A stretch of DNA of 64,000 nt. Source: Phyllostachys edulis. Taxonomy: Eukaryota; Streptophyta; Magnoliopsida; Poales; Poaceae. The stretch spans positions 9,988,221-10,052,220 of the forward strand of contig CM070568.1 of the NCBI GenBank assembly GCA_036346405.1, in the 5' to 3' direction. This document shows, piece after piece, positions 20,942 through 32,700 of the stretch; positions within the stretch are counted from its first letter, which is position 1, and every line of letters begins with the position of its first letter. The notes beneath the pieces are model-generated. The model searched no databases, had not been told where the DNA came from, and worked only from the letters and a program-made list of their open reading frames with translations. The translations under genes and the position numbers were made by a program.

Positions 20942-23108
20942 GCATACAACCTCAGAGGATCAGGCATTCAGGTATACAACCTCCCAGGATCTTTATTAAA
21001 TCTGCTACAAGCCTACAACATGAACTAATGACCAGTTTTGAATGCAGGGGAGGAAACAGGATTGCAAGAGTAAGGGTCAAGTTGTATCGAAATTATTTAA
21101 GTCAAAAAGGCAATATACTAAATCAATCAATGTATCAAAAGGCATGGAAGGATATCTTCTACAAAGTACCGACATCGATAAATTAAAAGAGAACCAAGTG
21201 GCATTCATATCTACCAAATAGCAATACATCATTAACCAAACATATGAATAAAAAACATCATTGACCAAAGAGTAGAATTTACCAAGCTTTCGATACTTGA
21301 CACCAAGTCATACGCAAGTCGACAACGGGTCCAATACCGGCACCTAATGCGGCGAGGATCAACTGCATGTAGAAAAAGAGAGATCCCTCAAGAAACAGAA
21401 TGCATAAGCTTATCTCTGATGTAAAAATATTTGGCTAGGCCTGAACTCATGCCTGCACATTCTTGTCATTTGTATTTTTTTTTGCCTGTTCATAAGATCT
21501 AACAGATATATTTTTGACTATAGAGTTTCAAGGAGTGTGATGAAGTCATGAACTCTACTATGCATTAGTATAGTTAGAGCACTACTGACAAAATGTGATC
21601 AAAGCGAGCAATGAGGCAATAGCATGTATAGTATAAATAGCAGTTTTTTATTGAACACTTATTTCTCACAGGACACAAAATTGTATAACTCTTGCATAAT
21701 AAAGCAATAATAACATACATAGCGAGATGGATTTAAGAAAACATGCTTCATTCTAAAAACAGATACACAATTTCATCTAAGCTATGAAAAGTTTGCGGGG
21801 CACTATATGTGTAGATTATCGACTTGAGAGATCATCTGAGATAGCTCAGCGGTTTTTGTTAAGAGTGCCTTGAATATAAAGAGACTATGAGAGCAATGTA
21901 ATGGAAGACTAAGAGAGCAATGTAATGGAAGACTAAGAGAGCAGTGTAATGGAAGACTAAGAGAGCAATGTAATGGAATGTAGGTTGACAAGTATTGTGA
22001 TAAGTGGTAGCATTTTTCGTACATCAATAAAAGCCACGAGGATTCCGTTTTATTAAGTGTTAACCATCCAAAAGAAAAACGTTGTGTAAATAAGTGTGAA
22101 GAGAAACTTTGATCTTGGCAAGTTTACTTACAGGACCAGTAAAATATATCAAACTCAGTTTAAGGAAATGACAAAACAAATATTATAGTCAATCGCTTAT
22201 AGATGATCACAGAGTCTAATTGAAATATTACATTCAACAGACACCTCAACCTCTGTGGTTATTTGACCTCAAGCTCAACATCCACTATGTCCAGAAGGTT
22301 ATTCAAGGAGCTACCTTTGTTAATTCTGATCAAATTTTTAATAAGCCAAATATGCGGAGATCAGTGATTATGCTTTCAGGAAGCTAGCATATGCATGTTT
22401 GTAGCTCTGGACATACTCTGACATGTTTGTGAACAGAATGGAACTCTTACAAAAGTATGTCGACAGCAGAATACCTGGTTGCAGGCAATAATGTAAGACT
22501 CTGTGGGCTTCTCTCCCCTTGATATCTTTTCCTTCCAACCTTCTTCCTATAAATACAAAGGCATGCACAGGGAGAATCATCAGGTAAACACAAGACAATT
22601 GAAATGGTAATAAAACATGGGACTTAACAGAAACACACACACACACACACTGCACCCTGTTATCATGTTTTTTATTTTCAGACATCACCTTACTATATAC
22701 CCTTAAATCCCATGGTTAATGGTTTTTCACTCTCCTATCCTATCTACGCAGCACAAGCAGAGAAACCGAAAATACTAACAAGCCAGGTTGGGCCGAACAT
22801 AACCCCCACATAAAAGTGATACTAATGTAGTACATATCCTTCAGATCAATCCTAACAATAGCACTCCATTCAGTTAAAGCAAAATGAGCATGGAAGATCT
22901 ACGTTGTTTGATCAGTACAAGATTCAGTCAAAGCAAAATGCTACACAAATGCTTCCATCTCCTAGCTACGAACTACAACCCTCCTGTAATTATATTTGCA
23001 TTCAGATCGAACAAAATGAGGAGGAAGGAAAACAACAAGCAAATATCCAATGCCGAAAGAGAATTGCAGCTGGGTGTCTTATAATCAATATCACATAATT
23101 AATTGTGA
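20942..23108. other. Unassigned stretch with a small tandem repeat and a CA run
   Basis: No gene is recognised. It contains the 24-bp tandem repeat at 21883-21978 and an (AC)n run at 22629-22650. Minus-strand frames at 21270-21370 (ILAALGAGIGPVVDLRMTW) and 22368-22688 may be exon scraps; I could not assign them. Confidence 0.4.
21883..21978. repeat. 24-bp tandem repeat x 4
   Basis: The unit GACTAAGAGAGCAATGTAAT plus GGAA occurs four times. The first copy has a T for an A and the third a G for an A; otherwise the copies are identical. Three-frame reading on the minus strand gives a repeated SLPLHC peptide, which is a by-product. Confidence 0.95.
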
Positions 23109-23170
23109 AGGCTCTGATTACAAAAGTAATCAATATCACATAATATCACTTATGTGATGTAATCAGAGCC
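23109..23170. repeat. Perfect-ended hairpin (62 bp)
   Basis: GGCTCTGATTAC at 23109-23120 is the exact reverse complement of GTAATCAGAGCC at 23159-23170. A second inner pair (ATCACATAA and TTATGTGAT) extends the fold. It could be a miniature fold-back element or the edge of one. Confidence 0.7.
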
Positions 23171-23180
23171 ATTCAACTCA

Positions 23181-23336
23181 GTGAAGAAGAGAATGGGAAT
23201 TGTCATCCAGCTCCCAGGCGGAACATTACGTGCTCATTGCAAGTACCTGAACGATGAAGGCAATGTCGTCCCCCTTGATGATGCAACTGTTGATCACTTG
23301 AAAGCCACGATTGATAGCTTTGCAAAATTCGGATGA
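23181..23336 (+). other. Unrecognised exon-like frame of about 51 codons
   Basis: The frame reads VKKRMGIVIQLPGGTLRAHC, KYLNDEGNVVPLDDATVDHL, KATIDSFAKFG and a TGA. Its composition is that of a real protein with no low-complexity bias, and it ends in a normal stop. I do not recognise the family. It could be the last exon of a captured gene. No matching upstream exon is visible because the hairpin at 23109-23170 precedes it directly. Confidence 0.4.
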
Positions 23337-23401
23337 CACACCTCTGATTATTCGTGCAACAGTGAAATCAAGATAAGGAGGAGACGTTTGGCGCGAGATA
23401 A

Positions 23402-23687
23402 GGGCATGTACAATGGTATGAGCATTCTTTGTCTATAACAATTATCCATGTCACTTATAAACGGACACTAAAAACGACTCATACAATGGTATAGGCTGAC
23501 TCTTGTCTTTTTAGTTGTCTTTATAGAACACACAATCCTTTAATGCTTTTCTTGTTTCTTGTGCTATAATCGACTCTGAGATTGTAGACAGCATCTTTCT
23601 TTCTCTTCATTCTCTTTCATCCACGTAAGCAAAAATCCTACGTGGCAATGGTTATAGACGGCTGACATAAGCCCATTGTACATGCTC
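23402..23687. mobile_element. Tourist-type MITE (286 bp)
   Basis: Terminal inverted repeats begin GGGCATGTACAATGG and end CCATTGTACATGCTC. TAA flanks both sides (23399-23401 and 23688-23690). A TAA/TTA target duplication with GGGC-type ends fits PIF/Harbinger-derived Tourist MITEs. There is no coding capacity. Confidence 0.85.
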
Positions 23688-23690
23688 TAA

Positions 23691-24454
23691 GGAGGAGTAG
23701 AATGGAAGAAAAAGGAGGAGGAGAGAGGTATACCTTTTGTAGTGTAGAAATAGCAACCGCCGGCCACGTTTTTTCGTTGTTTGCAACCGCCGTGCTAGCT
23801 GGTCGGTTGGCGAGGCAGCTGACCACCGTTGCACATAACCGTCCAGGGGGCCCATGCGAATGCGAGTGAGGGAGGCGCGGCTAGCGCAGCGATGGCGAAC
23901 CGAGAGTGACGGGCATAAGCGCGCATCACGAGGATGTTGTGGCTGCTGGCGAGCGAAACCTGGCAAGTGCCTTGCGCCAGAAAAAGCGTAAGGATCACGA
24001 GGGACGAACGGGGAGACGGCTAGAGGACCTAGGGGCAGGGGGTGTGTCGGCGACCGAGGGTGGCGCGTCGGCGTAGGGCGCGTCGATGGGGCGGGCGAGG
24101 CGAGCGAGCTCCATCCTAAGGCCGAGATGGTCTCTGGAGGGGAGGGCGAGTCTTGGCGTCGTGGCGCAGAGGCGAGTGAGGGGACGAGGGCGAGGCGTTC
24201 TGGGGGGGGAGGCGAATCTGAGGTGGGACGATGAGGACGCGGAGGGGCGAGGGTGTCGCGGTGGCTGGAGGGTGAAGGGAGGAGGAGGGCGAAGGATTTG
24301 CGGCGGGGGGCGACGGCGAATGATGAGGAGTTGAGGACGATAAGAGCAGTGGTTTTTAGCGTGGCTGTTGGTGTTCTGTCTTATTTGTTTTTTTGTTGGG
24401 TGCGCGCATAGGCTGCGGTGGGGACGTTTGATGGGGGTGGGACGATGGGAGAGA

Positions 24455-24506
<52 letters not shown>

Positions 24507-25200
24507 TCATCCACCGTAGATTAAACATGCCCCACGGGTGCGCTACTACTGGCCTACTGGGTGCTGAAGGTAAGACCCGTTATGATTTTTCTTTAATTAA
24601 AATCATCTATTAAATATGCAAATCGTTGTTGACCTCCGATTTTCTCGGATGGATTAGGCTCGACACTATTCCTTCAGGATTTTGCGTGGAGAAGCGCTTA
24701 CGATTCCAGAGCACCTCCACCCTGTGGCCTCCTCTGCGTCTTTGCGCCCACCAGCCGTCACAAGCCCACTGCACATCGCGCCCCGACCTCCACCTCCGCG
24801 CAGCGATGCCTTGGTGTGGCGGCCTCCTCCCTCCCGTGCGCCTCGGAGCACCTCCACCTCGAGCCCTCCGACCTGTGCGCCCACTGCAGTCGCCTCAGGA
24901 CCCCCTACACCCCCCGCCACCCGGCGCATCTCCCATCGGATCCCTCGTGCCGCGCCCTCCACGGACTCGTCCACCTTGACCTCGGGCCCCTCGCATGACA
25001 GCTCCAACCTTGGGGTCCCCTCTCGCGACGGCTCCGGCCTCAGGGACCCCTCGGCCTCCTTCGCCTCCGGCCCGATTGAATCTCATGCATCTTGGATTTC
25101 ACCTTTGGACAGATGGTGTTCCGAGTGATTTGGATGGTGCTTATCATCCCATTGAAATGTTAGACATGAAAATGTGTTCTTGAGTTCTTGAATACATCTG
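23691..25200. other. GC-rich blocks with no recognised gene
   Basis: 24000-24350 is very GC-rich with G-runs on the plus strand; 24690-25130 is C-rich on the plus strand. Long overlapping frames on both strands follow from composition. A (TA)20 run lies at 24464-24504. The end of the second block (24974-25190) resembles a first exon running into an AT-rich intron, but I cannot assign it. Confidence 0.4.
24464..24504. repeat. Microsatellite (TA)20
   Basis: Perfect TA run after GTGTGTGTC. Confidence 0.95.
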
Positions 25201-27572
25201 TTTTGCGTAGCTTATCCATTCTGGTACTGAGGCCTTCTTACTTAGTATCAGAGGAAACTCATTGGTTAAGTTCTTGAAGTTTTAGGCGTTCGTGGTATTC
25301 AGTATTCAGTATTACAGTTTCCGCATGGAGAAACATAATACATGTAGAATGTGACAAAGAGCATCTAAAGACGTAAACAGCATGTCCACTGTGCGATACG
25401 TATTATGTAAAACGCAAGTAGAGAGCAATGCCTTAAAGAAGGCAACTGCAAAGTTCACAACGATTAGCAAGCGATAGGCAGAGATCGGTTAATAGCAACA
25501 CAACCTGCATACCGTGGATAAAGTAAGTCAAACAATCCGGCTAGATTCACGTAAATATAAAACAGGAAAAGAATGCATGAACAAATGGCTAAATCGAAAA
25601 TATATAGGAGGAAAGCCGCGCACAAGACCAGTGAGACCTGTATAGTATTTTGTTCAAACCAGAAGGCAGTGCCTGCGTCAACAACATCCCAAAAAAGGGG
25701 AACAATTAAGCCAAAAGCACGGCACAGTGCACCCATCAAGCAGCATATAGAACATAAAAATGTAGGGAATGCACATACCTGAAAGGAGGGCAGCTTAAGT
25801 ATGAAGGCAGCGCGAGCAAGCACGAATCAATCGTTCTGCAAAGAAGCGGAAAAAGAATAAGAACACGTGAAGGAGATCGAAGCAATCACAATAAGAATAG
25901 AAGGGGAAAGCTAGAAATATAAGATAAGAAAAAGAGCACGAAGCATCCATCTTGTTCCAGGCAGAGAAAACGGACGAAGCAACGCAGCCTAAAAAAGGCA
26001 AGAGCGATGACGCCGAAAAACACAGATCTGGATGTCCAACCTGGGCCGAAGCCTGCCTCCAATTATACCGAAGAGCGGTGATGCCCACAAACACAGATCT
26101 GGATGTAAGATTGAAATGTAAGGAAAGAAAAGGTAAAAAACACAGAAGAAAGAAGCCGAGAAGCAAAAGTGTGAATCCGGAGCGGCAGAGGGACAGAAGC
26201 GATGTTCATCTGCAGAAAACAAAACAATAAAGGCAATCAAACCCCAGATCTACAAACAAGAACTAGAAAGGAATAGCAGAACCAGAGAAATATCAACACA
26301 ACCGAAAAAAAATTTGAGAGGGGAAGAGGCAAACGCGGCAGAAGCAAAAGGCAAAATCCGGAGCTGTAGAGGGACGGAGGCGACGGTCATCTACAGAGAA
26401 TGAAAGGGGAAATGCAATGAAACCCCAGATCTACAAACAAGAAATGAATAAGAACACCACAACCAGCGAAATACCGACACAAGGGGAAAAAACCGACAGG
26501 GGATGAGGCAACCGCCGCAGAACAGGTAGCTAGGAAGAGGACGGAAGGCAGCAAGAAGCAAGAACGAAGGAAGAGGAGGAAGACGTAGTGGCGAAGCGAA
26601 GAAACAAACGAACAACTACTATAGTGAGGTAGAGCCGGAAGTCCATGAGACACGCAGTGCCAAGAAGCAACAACGACGGACCGCTCGAGACGAAAAAGCC
26701 GACAATCGCCAAAAACGGGGTGCTCGAAATGCAGTAAAGGAACGGCGAAAGACAACGGGAACAGCGATGCCACGCGGCCAGCCGACGCGTTCGTGTGGCA
26801 ATCGAAGAGAAGCCCTACCATGCACGTGGCAACCGAGACGAAGAACAATGGAGTCGACAAAACAGCGTGACGGGCGAGCGAGGAAAGCACCGAACCACGC
26901 AACGGCACCGCGACACTGATGGCGCAACAAACGGCGTCGCACACAGACCATACAGGCACGAAACGTCATGGAATCGAGCGGCAGAAAAACAGCAAATCGA
27001 AATCGAAGGGACCACACGAACACGGTCAACGTGGCCACTCTAAGATGGGGCAAAGGGCGTCTCCTTTTATATGTAAGATGCCAAAATTTCATTACTAAAG
27101 ATTTGGTCAAACTAATCAAAGTTGGAAGTGCTTAATCTGTAGTCAATCTTTTGGTGAAGATTTTGATCACGTTGAGATCTTAGCCCATCTTTTTTTACCA
27201 AATTTTCGGTGATGTCTATCTTCATAAATTTTTGGAATGAATTTTTTTGGCACGAATTGGGAGATAATACTTTGGCATGAGGGTTAACTGATTCCAAATT
27301 TTGGCATTACCAAGAATGGCTGCCGACAAATCGGTAATAATCCGTGAGAAAATGAGGTAGGATGTCATTGCAAACAAATTTTGCAAAAAAAAAATTTGTT
27401 GGCCGCAATTGTATGCCTGCCAATTTTTGTTAATCTGATAAAAAAATATTGGCTTCAAACTGAACATATAGAGAGATACAACACCAGTTGCTAGACTTTT
27501 AACAATATTCTTTGTAATAATAATCTATTTTGAACAATTGGTGAACTCAAATGGCGAAATTATGGAATTTTA
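25201..27572. other. Purine-rich stretch with no recognised gene, then AT-rich DNA
   Basis: From about 25800 to 27030 the plus strand is strikingly rich in A and G, so the minus strand gives long low-complexity frames (Leu/Phe/Ser/Cys-rich) that I do not take as genes. A direct repeat covers about 26182-26255 and 26369-26440 (shared CAGAGGGACRGARGCGA, ATCAAACCCCAGATCTACAA-like text), offset about 187 bp. CACAGATCTGGATGT also occurs twice (about 26021 and 26091). 27060-27572 is AT-rich with no gene seen. Confidence 0.5.
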
Positions 27573-27819
27573 TCTCTACTACTTAAATATTGCAATTGTT
27601 GGCGGTCCGTCCTCCCACTTTCTTTCACGGCCGTTCGATCGGGGAGCTAAGAATGAACAGTCCAGATAACTTTGCACAACATGATAGTAGCAACCCACCT
27701 CACTCTCCTCTCACGCCTCCCACAGCAGCTGCTCCACGATCCACGATTCTCCTGATACTGCTTCCTCCTCCATGATTCTTCACCTTCCCCCTTTCTCTCC
27801 CCCCTCCCAACCGGACGGG

Positions 27820-27880
27820 CTGGACGTGGCGGCACTGAACGAGGTGTTCGCGCGCATGGGGTTCCCCCCTCGAACCCCCC
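27820..27880 (+). pseudogene. Possible N-acetyltransferase (GNAT-like) exon start
   Basis: The short frame LDVAALNEVFARMGFPPRTP resembles the N-terminus of plant GNAT-type acetyltransferases (LN..F.RVGFPRRDP). After this the frame becomes Pro/Ser-rich. About 20 residues is too little for certainty. Confidence 0.25.
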
Positions 27881-28697
27881 AGTGGTCGCCGCCTCCTCCC
27901 CTTCCCATCTCTCTCTCGCCCTCACCGTCTCCGCCATCGCCGCTTACTCCCCTTCCCTTCTCTTTCTCAGCCTTGCCCTTCGCCACCATTGCAAGGCACC
28001 TCCCCTTCCCCTGTGAGCCCTCCCTCGCCACAAGTCGCCGCCATGTTGTCTCATTGCCTTCCTAATGACGTGATCGCATGATGGTCACCGGCTCGTTCCT
28101 TCAGTGCGACGTCTCGGGTGACAGCGGATCTGCCCCTGCTCAGGCCGCATCCTACCTCCCTACGGCGCCGCCGCTTTGCTCGCTCCCCCTCTCCACACCG
28201 GTGAGTTCCCGTGCAGTGACCCCTCCTTTTCTTTTAGTTTCTTCAGCGCATCGATACCCACATCCTCCCTCTATCGCGCTCCCCTACAGTCGGCCGCTGC
28301 CAGATCGCTCCTCCTAGCTCGAAACTCAACCCCCCTCGCACGCACCCGCCTCCCACCCGCGCCGCCCTCCCTCCCTCAGTCCCTCCCTCCCTCTCCCCGT
28401 CACTGCTAATCCACATGCTATGATGCTTCTAATTACATGAATTCGATTTCTAGGGTTTCCACTTTTCTTCTATTCTTGTTTAACTGAATTGAACATTTAT
28501 TTGTTGAACTTCACAGATTTGTGGAACATTATATGGTCTGAGGAGCTTTACAGCCAAAATTTAGCACCATGCTAATTGATTAACGAGGTATGCTATGTTC
28601 GATCTCTTTTTCTATGTTTGAGCTGAGGTTTCTGGGATCGCCTTGATGAGGAGTGGGTGATTCGAATACCTAATATTCTGTGACTTTGCATGTGGTA

Positions 28698-28820
28698 GGC
28701 CGAGTGGAGGTCCTCCCACAACTGGACGAAGGGTTTCTCTTTGGCCTCAATCACGCCAGGTTCTTGAGAGGGATAGCGCGAGTGAGCAAGCTCGAGTTCT
28801 ACTGCAATTCCATTTTGGTA
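28698..28820 (+). pseudogene. Unassigned captured exon
   Basis: The frame GRVEVLPQLDEGFLFGLNHA followed by RFLRGIARVSKLEFYCNSIL has the look of a real exon and ends at a plausible donor (TTG|GTAAAG). I do not recognise the family. It lies in Helitron B in the same strand as the ARF fragment. Confidence 0.35.
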
Positions 28821-29740
28821 AAGATTCTACATCATTCCTTCCTTGTGGTATCTATGTGCCCTGTATTGCATAGAAGGGGCAGGCTTCAAGCTGCTTGCAT
28901 CGAAGCCAGAATAAGAACTTCAATTTGGTGTAGTGGTGCTGTGTGTTTAGCAGATTTGATTAACCATATTGGGATCTTAGTGGTACATACCTTATACTAC
29001 ATAGATACCTTACCTGGGTACCTGAAATCATGCACACCTACATTTCTGTCATCTCATAAATGCGTCATGGGTTTGATCATCTTAAACTATTGTACATCCG
29101 AACATGACATCACAAGATTAGTTAAATTGTGTAAAATTGTTTACATTAGACACAAAACTTACTTAGACAACTAATATGTCTTCGATTCAGTAATACCAAA
29201 ATTGTAGTATAGAAGCACTTTCTGTACCCTTTTTAATACCAAAATTTCTTTGTCCTGACTTGTCTTTGGTGATCCTCACATCATTTTCATGTTAATGTAA
29301 AGAATTTGTTGCATTTAAACTCAACAGACCTCCCGAGGAAAGTTCTACTGATTTGGTTGTCTATCTCTTTTGCAGCTTGAAGCTCGATTAACATCGCATG
29401 TTTGCAAGGTTAGTACATATTATTCTCTTCTTAGTGCATTGGTACTGATGCTTTATATTTTACTGTTATTGGTTACATCTAATTTAATTTGTGTCCATGG
29501 TCATCTTCATAATTGCATGATTAGTGATTGGGGTCCATGTTCTAAAATGTTAACTCAAATGCGATAATTAACGACTGATCTAAAATGTTGCCATAAACAT
29601 TAAAAAATTTGGGACTGATCAATCAATTTGGTTTGCAATGTGTGTGTGGCTGATCAATCAATCAATCCCAGAAGACACATGCACCTTTTTATGATATATT
29701 TCCTTTATTTGGCTTACCTCCTTGAAATAAATGTAAACAC

Positions 29741-32700
29741 AGTAACATCCCAAAGTTACATTACCAAAATAAAAAGGAATAAAGTTATTATTTTATTGAA
29801 TTTTACGAAATTTGAAAGAGTTTGATTGCTTTATTTGAATTTCTGAAGTTTTAAAAGTTAAAATTTAAGTTTTATTAAAGTTTTTGAAGTTTAATTTGAG
29901 TTAAAGTTGAAAAATAAAAAAATTAAATTAATTTTTGAAATTTTACGAGATTTTAAAAGCTTTTCTTAACTATTTTAAAGCCAAAACAAAATTATGTGTA
30001 AAAACTATTATCATTTAAGTTGGAATTATTTTATTAAGTTCAAAATAATTCTAGCAATTTTAATGAATTTTTCTAGAATTTTTGGACTCTATTTGCTATG
30101 TTCTAAAATATATATATTTGATTTAATGCTTAAATCCTTATTTCGAAAATAAATAAAAATAATATAATAAAAATTCTGTTGATCTGGTTAGAACATACAC
30201 CATGAATTGTCCAGACCATCCATGAGTGAACAGTAGTTCGAAAAAAAATTATATAATAATAAAAAAATGTTTTCTTCCACGTGGAGCTTCCCATCGGGTC
30301 ACCCATTCCATTCCTACTCCCACAACAGCACACTTAACTCCAAAAGCCTTGCATGCACTACCAACGTGGGCTTTAGTTTCCACTTGTTAGTATGCCCCCT
30401 CCAATTCATTTATCCTCTCTTTTCTTTCCCTCTCCTATTCATCTTCCTCACGAACGCATCTTCTCTGTTGTTTCTTCAAACTGAAAATCAGCCATAGGAG
30501 TTTATGACCGAGCTCCTCGCCGAGCCACCTCCATGGCCGACCCCACCTCCGGCCGCCACTCGCCACGCCGCATCCTCCCCGCGCCACCACACCGCCCCTC
30601 CTCTCCCCCTTCCATGACTGCTCACTGCTGCAAGCAAAGCTCCAGCGCCATTAATGGCGAACCCGCTTTTCTTCTCTTTCTCCCCACTCAAAACATTAAA
30701 ATCAAATCGAGGCGAACGTCCGCATTAACGTCACGACGTTGCCATGACTTCAATTGGAGGTTTTCTCCACTACATACAATCAATTCTTGATTTATTAGTT
30801 CTTCATTTCAAACTAAAAACAGCCCAATTAATTCTTAACTCATTCACATCGATTCGGTTCACCTCGCCCTATAAGAGGGAGCACCGGTGCCTCTCCACAA
30901 CCACAACCCACCCTCAAAATCTCTCCTCCCTCTCCCCATGGTTTGGCGAATTTGGAAGTTGAAGCTCGAGGTCGAACGCCGATTAAATCGGTCAATTGCG
31001 CCTCCTCGGTGAAGCCCGGCAACATCGATCGCACCGCTTAGCTAACCGCCTCGCAACGTTCTCGCCGTGCTCCTCTCGCCGCGGAGCATCGCCGAGCACC
31101 ATCGTCACCGTGAGCCCAAGCCACGCCGGCGTCGTCGTCCTCGCATCCGACCATCCGTACATGTTCCTCCGCAACCGAGGTGAGCACCGCATCCCGTCCT
31201 CTCTCTCTCCGTTCCACCCTCGCCGGCCATCGGAATGCCATCGTTCGCCGCAACATTGCCATCCGAATATTAGGTCAAGCTTCTTCCTTTGTGAATTGCG
31301 TCACCGTCGAGCTAGCGGCAAGCCACATAGTCTCCACAGCATCGCGATGTTGTCCTCTACGCGGTGCTTCCTCCCTCTTCGCGGAATCCGCGGAGCATCA
31401 CCTTCTCCATGGCGCCATTTCTTATTTTCCTAGTCTCATTGTAAATTTGGAGGTTAAAGAAAATGAAACGAGACCAATTTAACTAGTTGAGCATGTCCTT
31501 TGTACATAATAATTTTAATCTTCCAAAAATTCTTGCTCTCACATACAAACTCTAAATCCGTTGATTCTTTCACTTAAATTCATCTAAATTCATCTAATAT
31601 TTTTAGTATTTATTTCATAATTTTTAGATTTTATTTAATTTTAGTTAATTATTTAGTCCATTTTATGCATTGTTGCCCTTCTTGGCCGACGCGTCGCTTT
31701 CCACTAACCAAGGTGAGCGTTCCGTTCCCCGCGGTTCCCTATTCAAATCGCCACAAACCTCATCCGCTAACTCCTCTCCGTTTACCCGCAACGCCGTCAT
31801 CCGCCCGCCGTCCGCCGAAGATTTTCTCTGTCAGACTGCGTCGCCATCGAATGTTATCTGTCCGAGTCGTTTTCACTGTTGAGTTTGCCTCGACATATCA
31901 TACTTCCATCATCATCACCTTGGTCATAAAACTCCTTCTTTGTTCCCAGTTATCCGAAACCATAATTTCCGATGAATAGTACAATTTTCGGAATTTTATT
32001 ATTTCATGTAACATTCAACCTTCCGGAATTTCGTTCTCCCTCATACGAACTCCGATTGCGTCGATTCAACTTCCTAAATTCATATAAAATCGATACCTTC
32101 CTAGCAGTATTTATGTTATAATTTTTGGATTTTATTTGGATTTTATTTGAATATTATTTGAATTCGAATCGTTTACGCGTATAGATTTCGACGACTTCGG
32201 ACGACCAGATTTCAACGCTGTTTGAGAATAATCCATCAAGCAAGGAAAGTTACATTCTTGAACATGTTAATCCCAGTATTTAAAATTATTTAAATTCTGT
32301 TTTAAATTATTATTGCATGCGTATTTATATTCAAGTAATTTAAATTCCTGTTTTAAGCTTTATAGTTATTCCCAATGCCTTTGTATGTCCAATTATTGTC
32401 AAGAGAGGTGGTATGGAGACTATTATCGAATGCATATATATTTTGGAGTTTGGATAATAAAAGAGGATCGTGAAAGGATGTGTGTAGATGGAGGAAAATT
32501 GTTAATAGATAATGGATGATTATAGAAATAGGTGATTATTGTATGGAAATAGATTATTATTAAGGATCGGATTGTGGTATTATTAGAGTTATATGATTGT
32601 TGGATATTAGATGTCAATCATAGATATAGATTATCATTGGTTTATTGGATATTGGAATGAATGATGTTGGATTATTAGAAATACATGATTATTATGGATT

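Noticed and set aside
21803..22027. Protein with repeated SLPLHC units
   Set aside because: This is a translation of the 24-bp tandem repeat.
24626..25183. Several overlapping Pro/Arg/Ser-rich frames
   Set aside because: All frames on both strands are open because of GC content. No motif was found.
26387..27119. Two long overlapping minus-strand frames (190 and 166 codons)
   Set aside because: They lie in different frames over a purine-skewed stretch, have low-complexity Leu/Phe/Cys/Arg composition and no domain I know.
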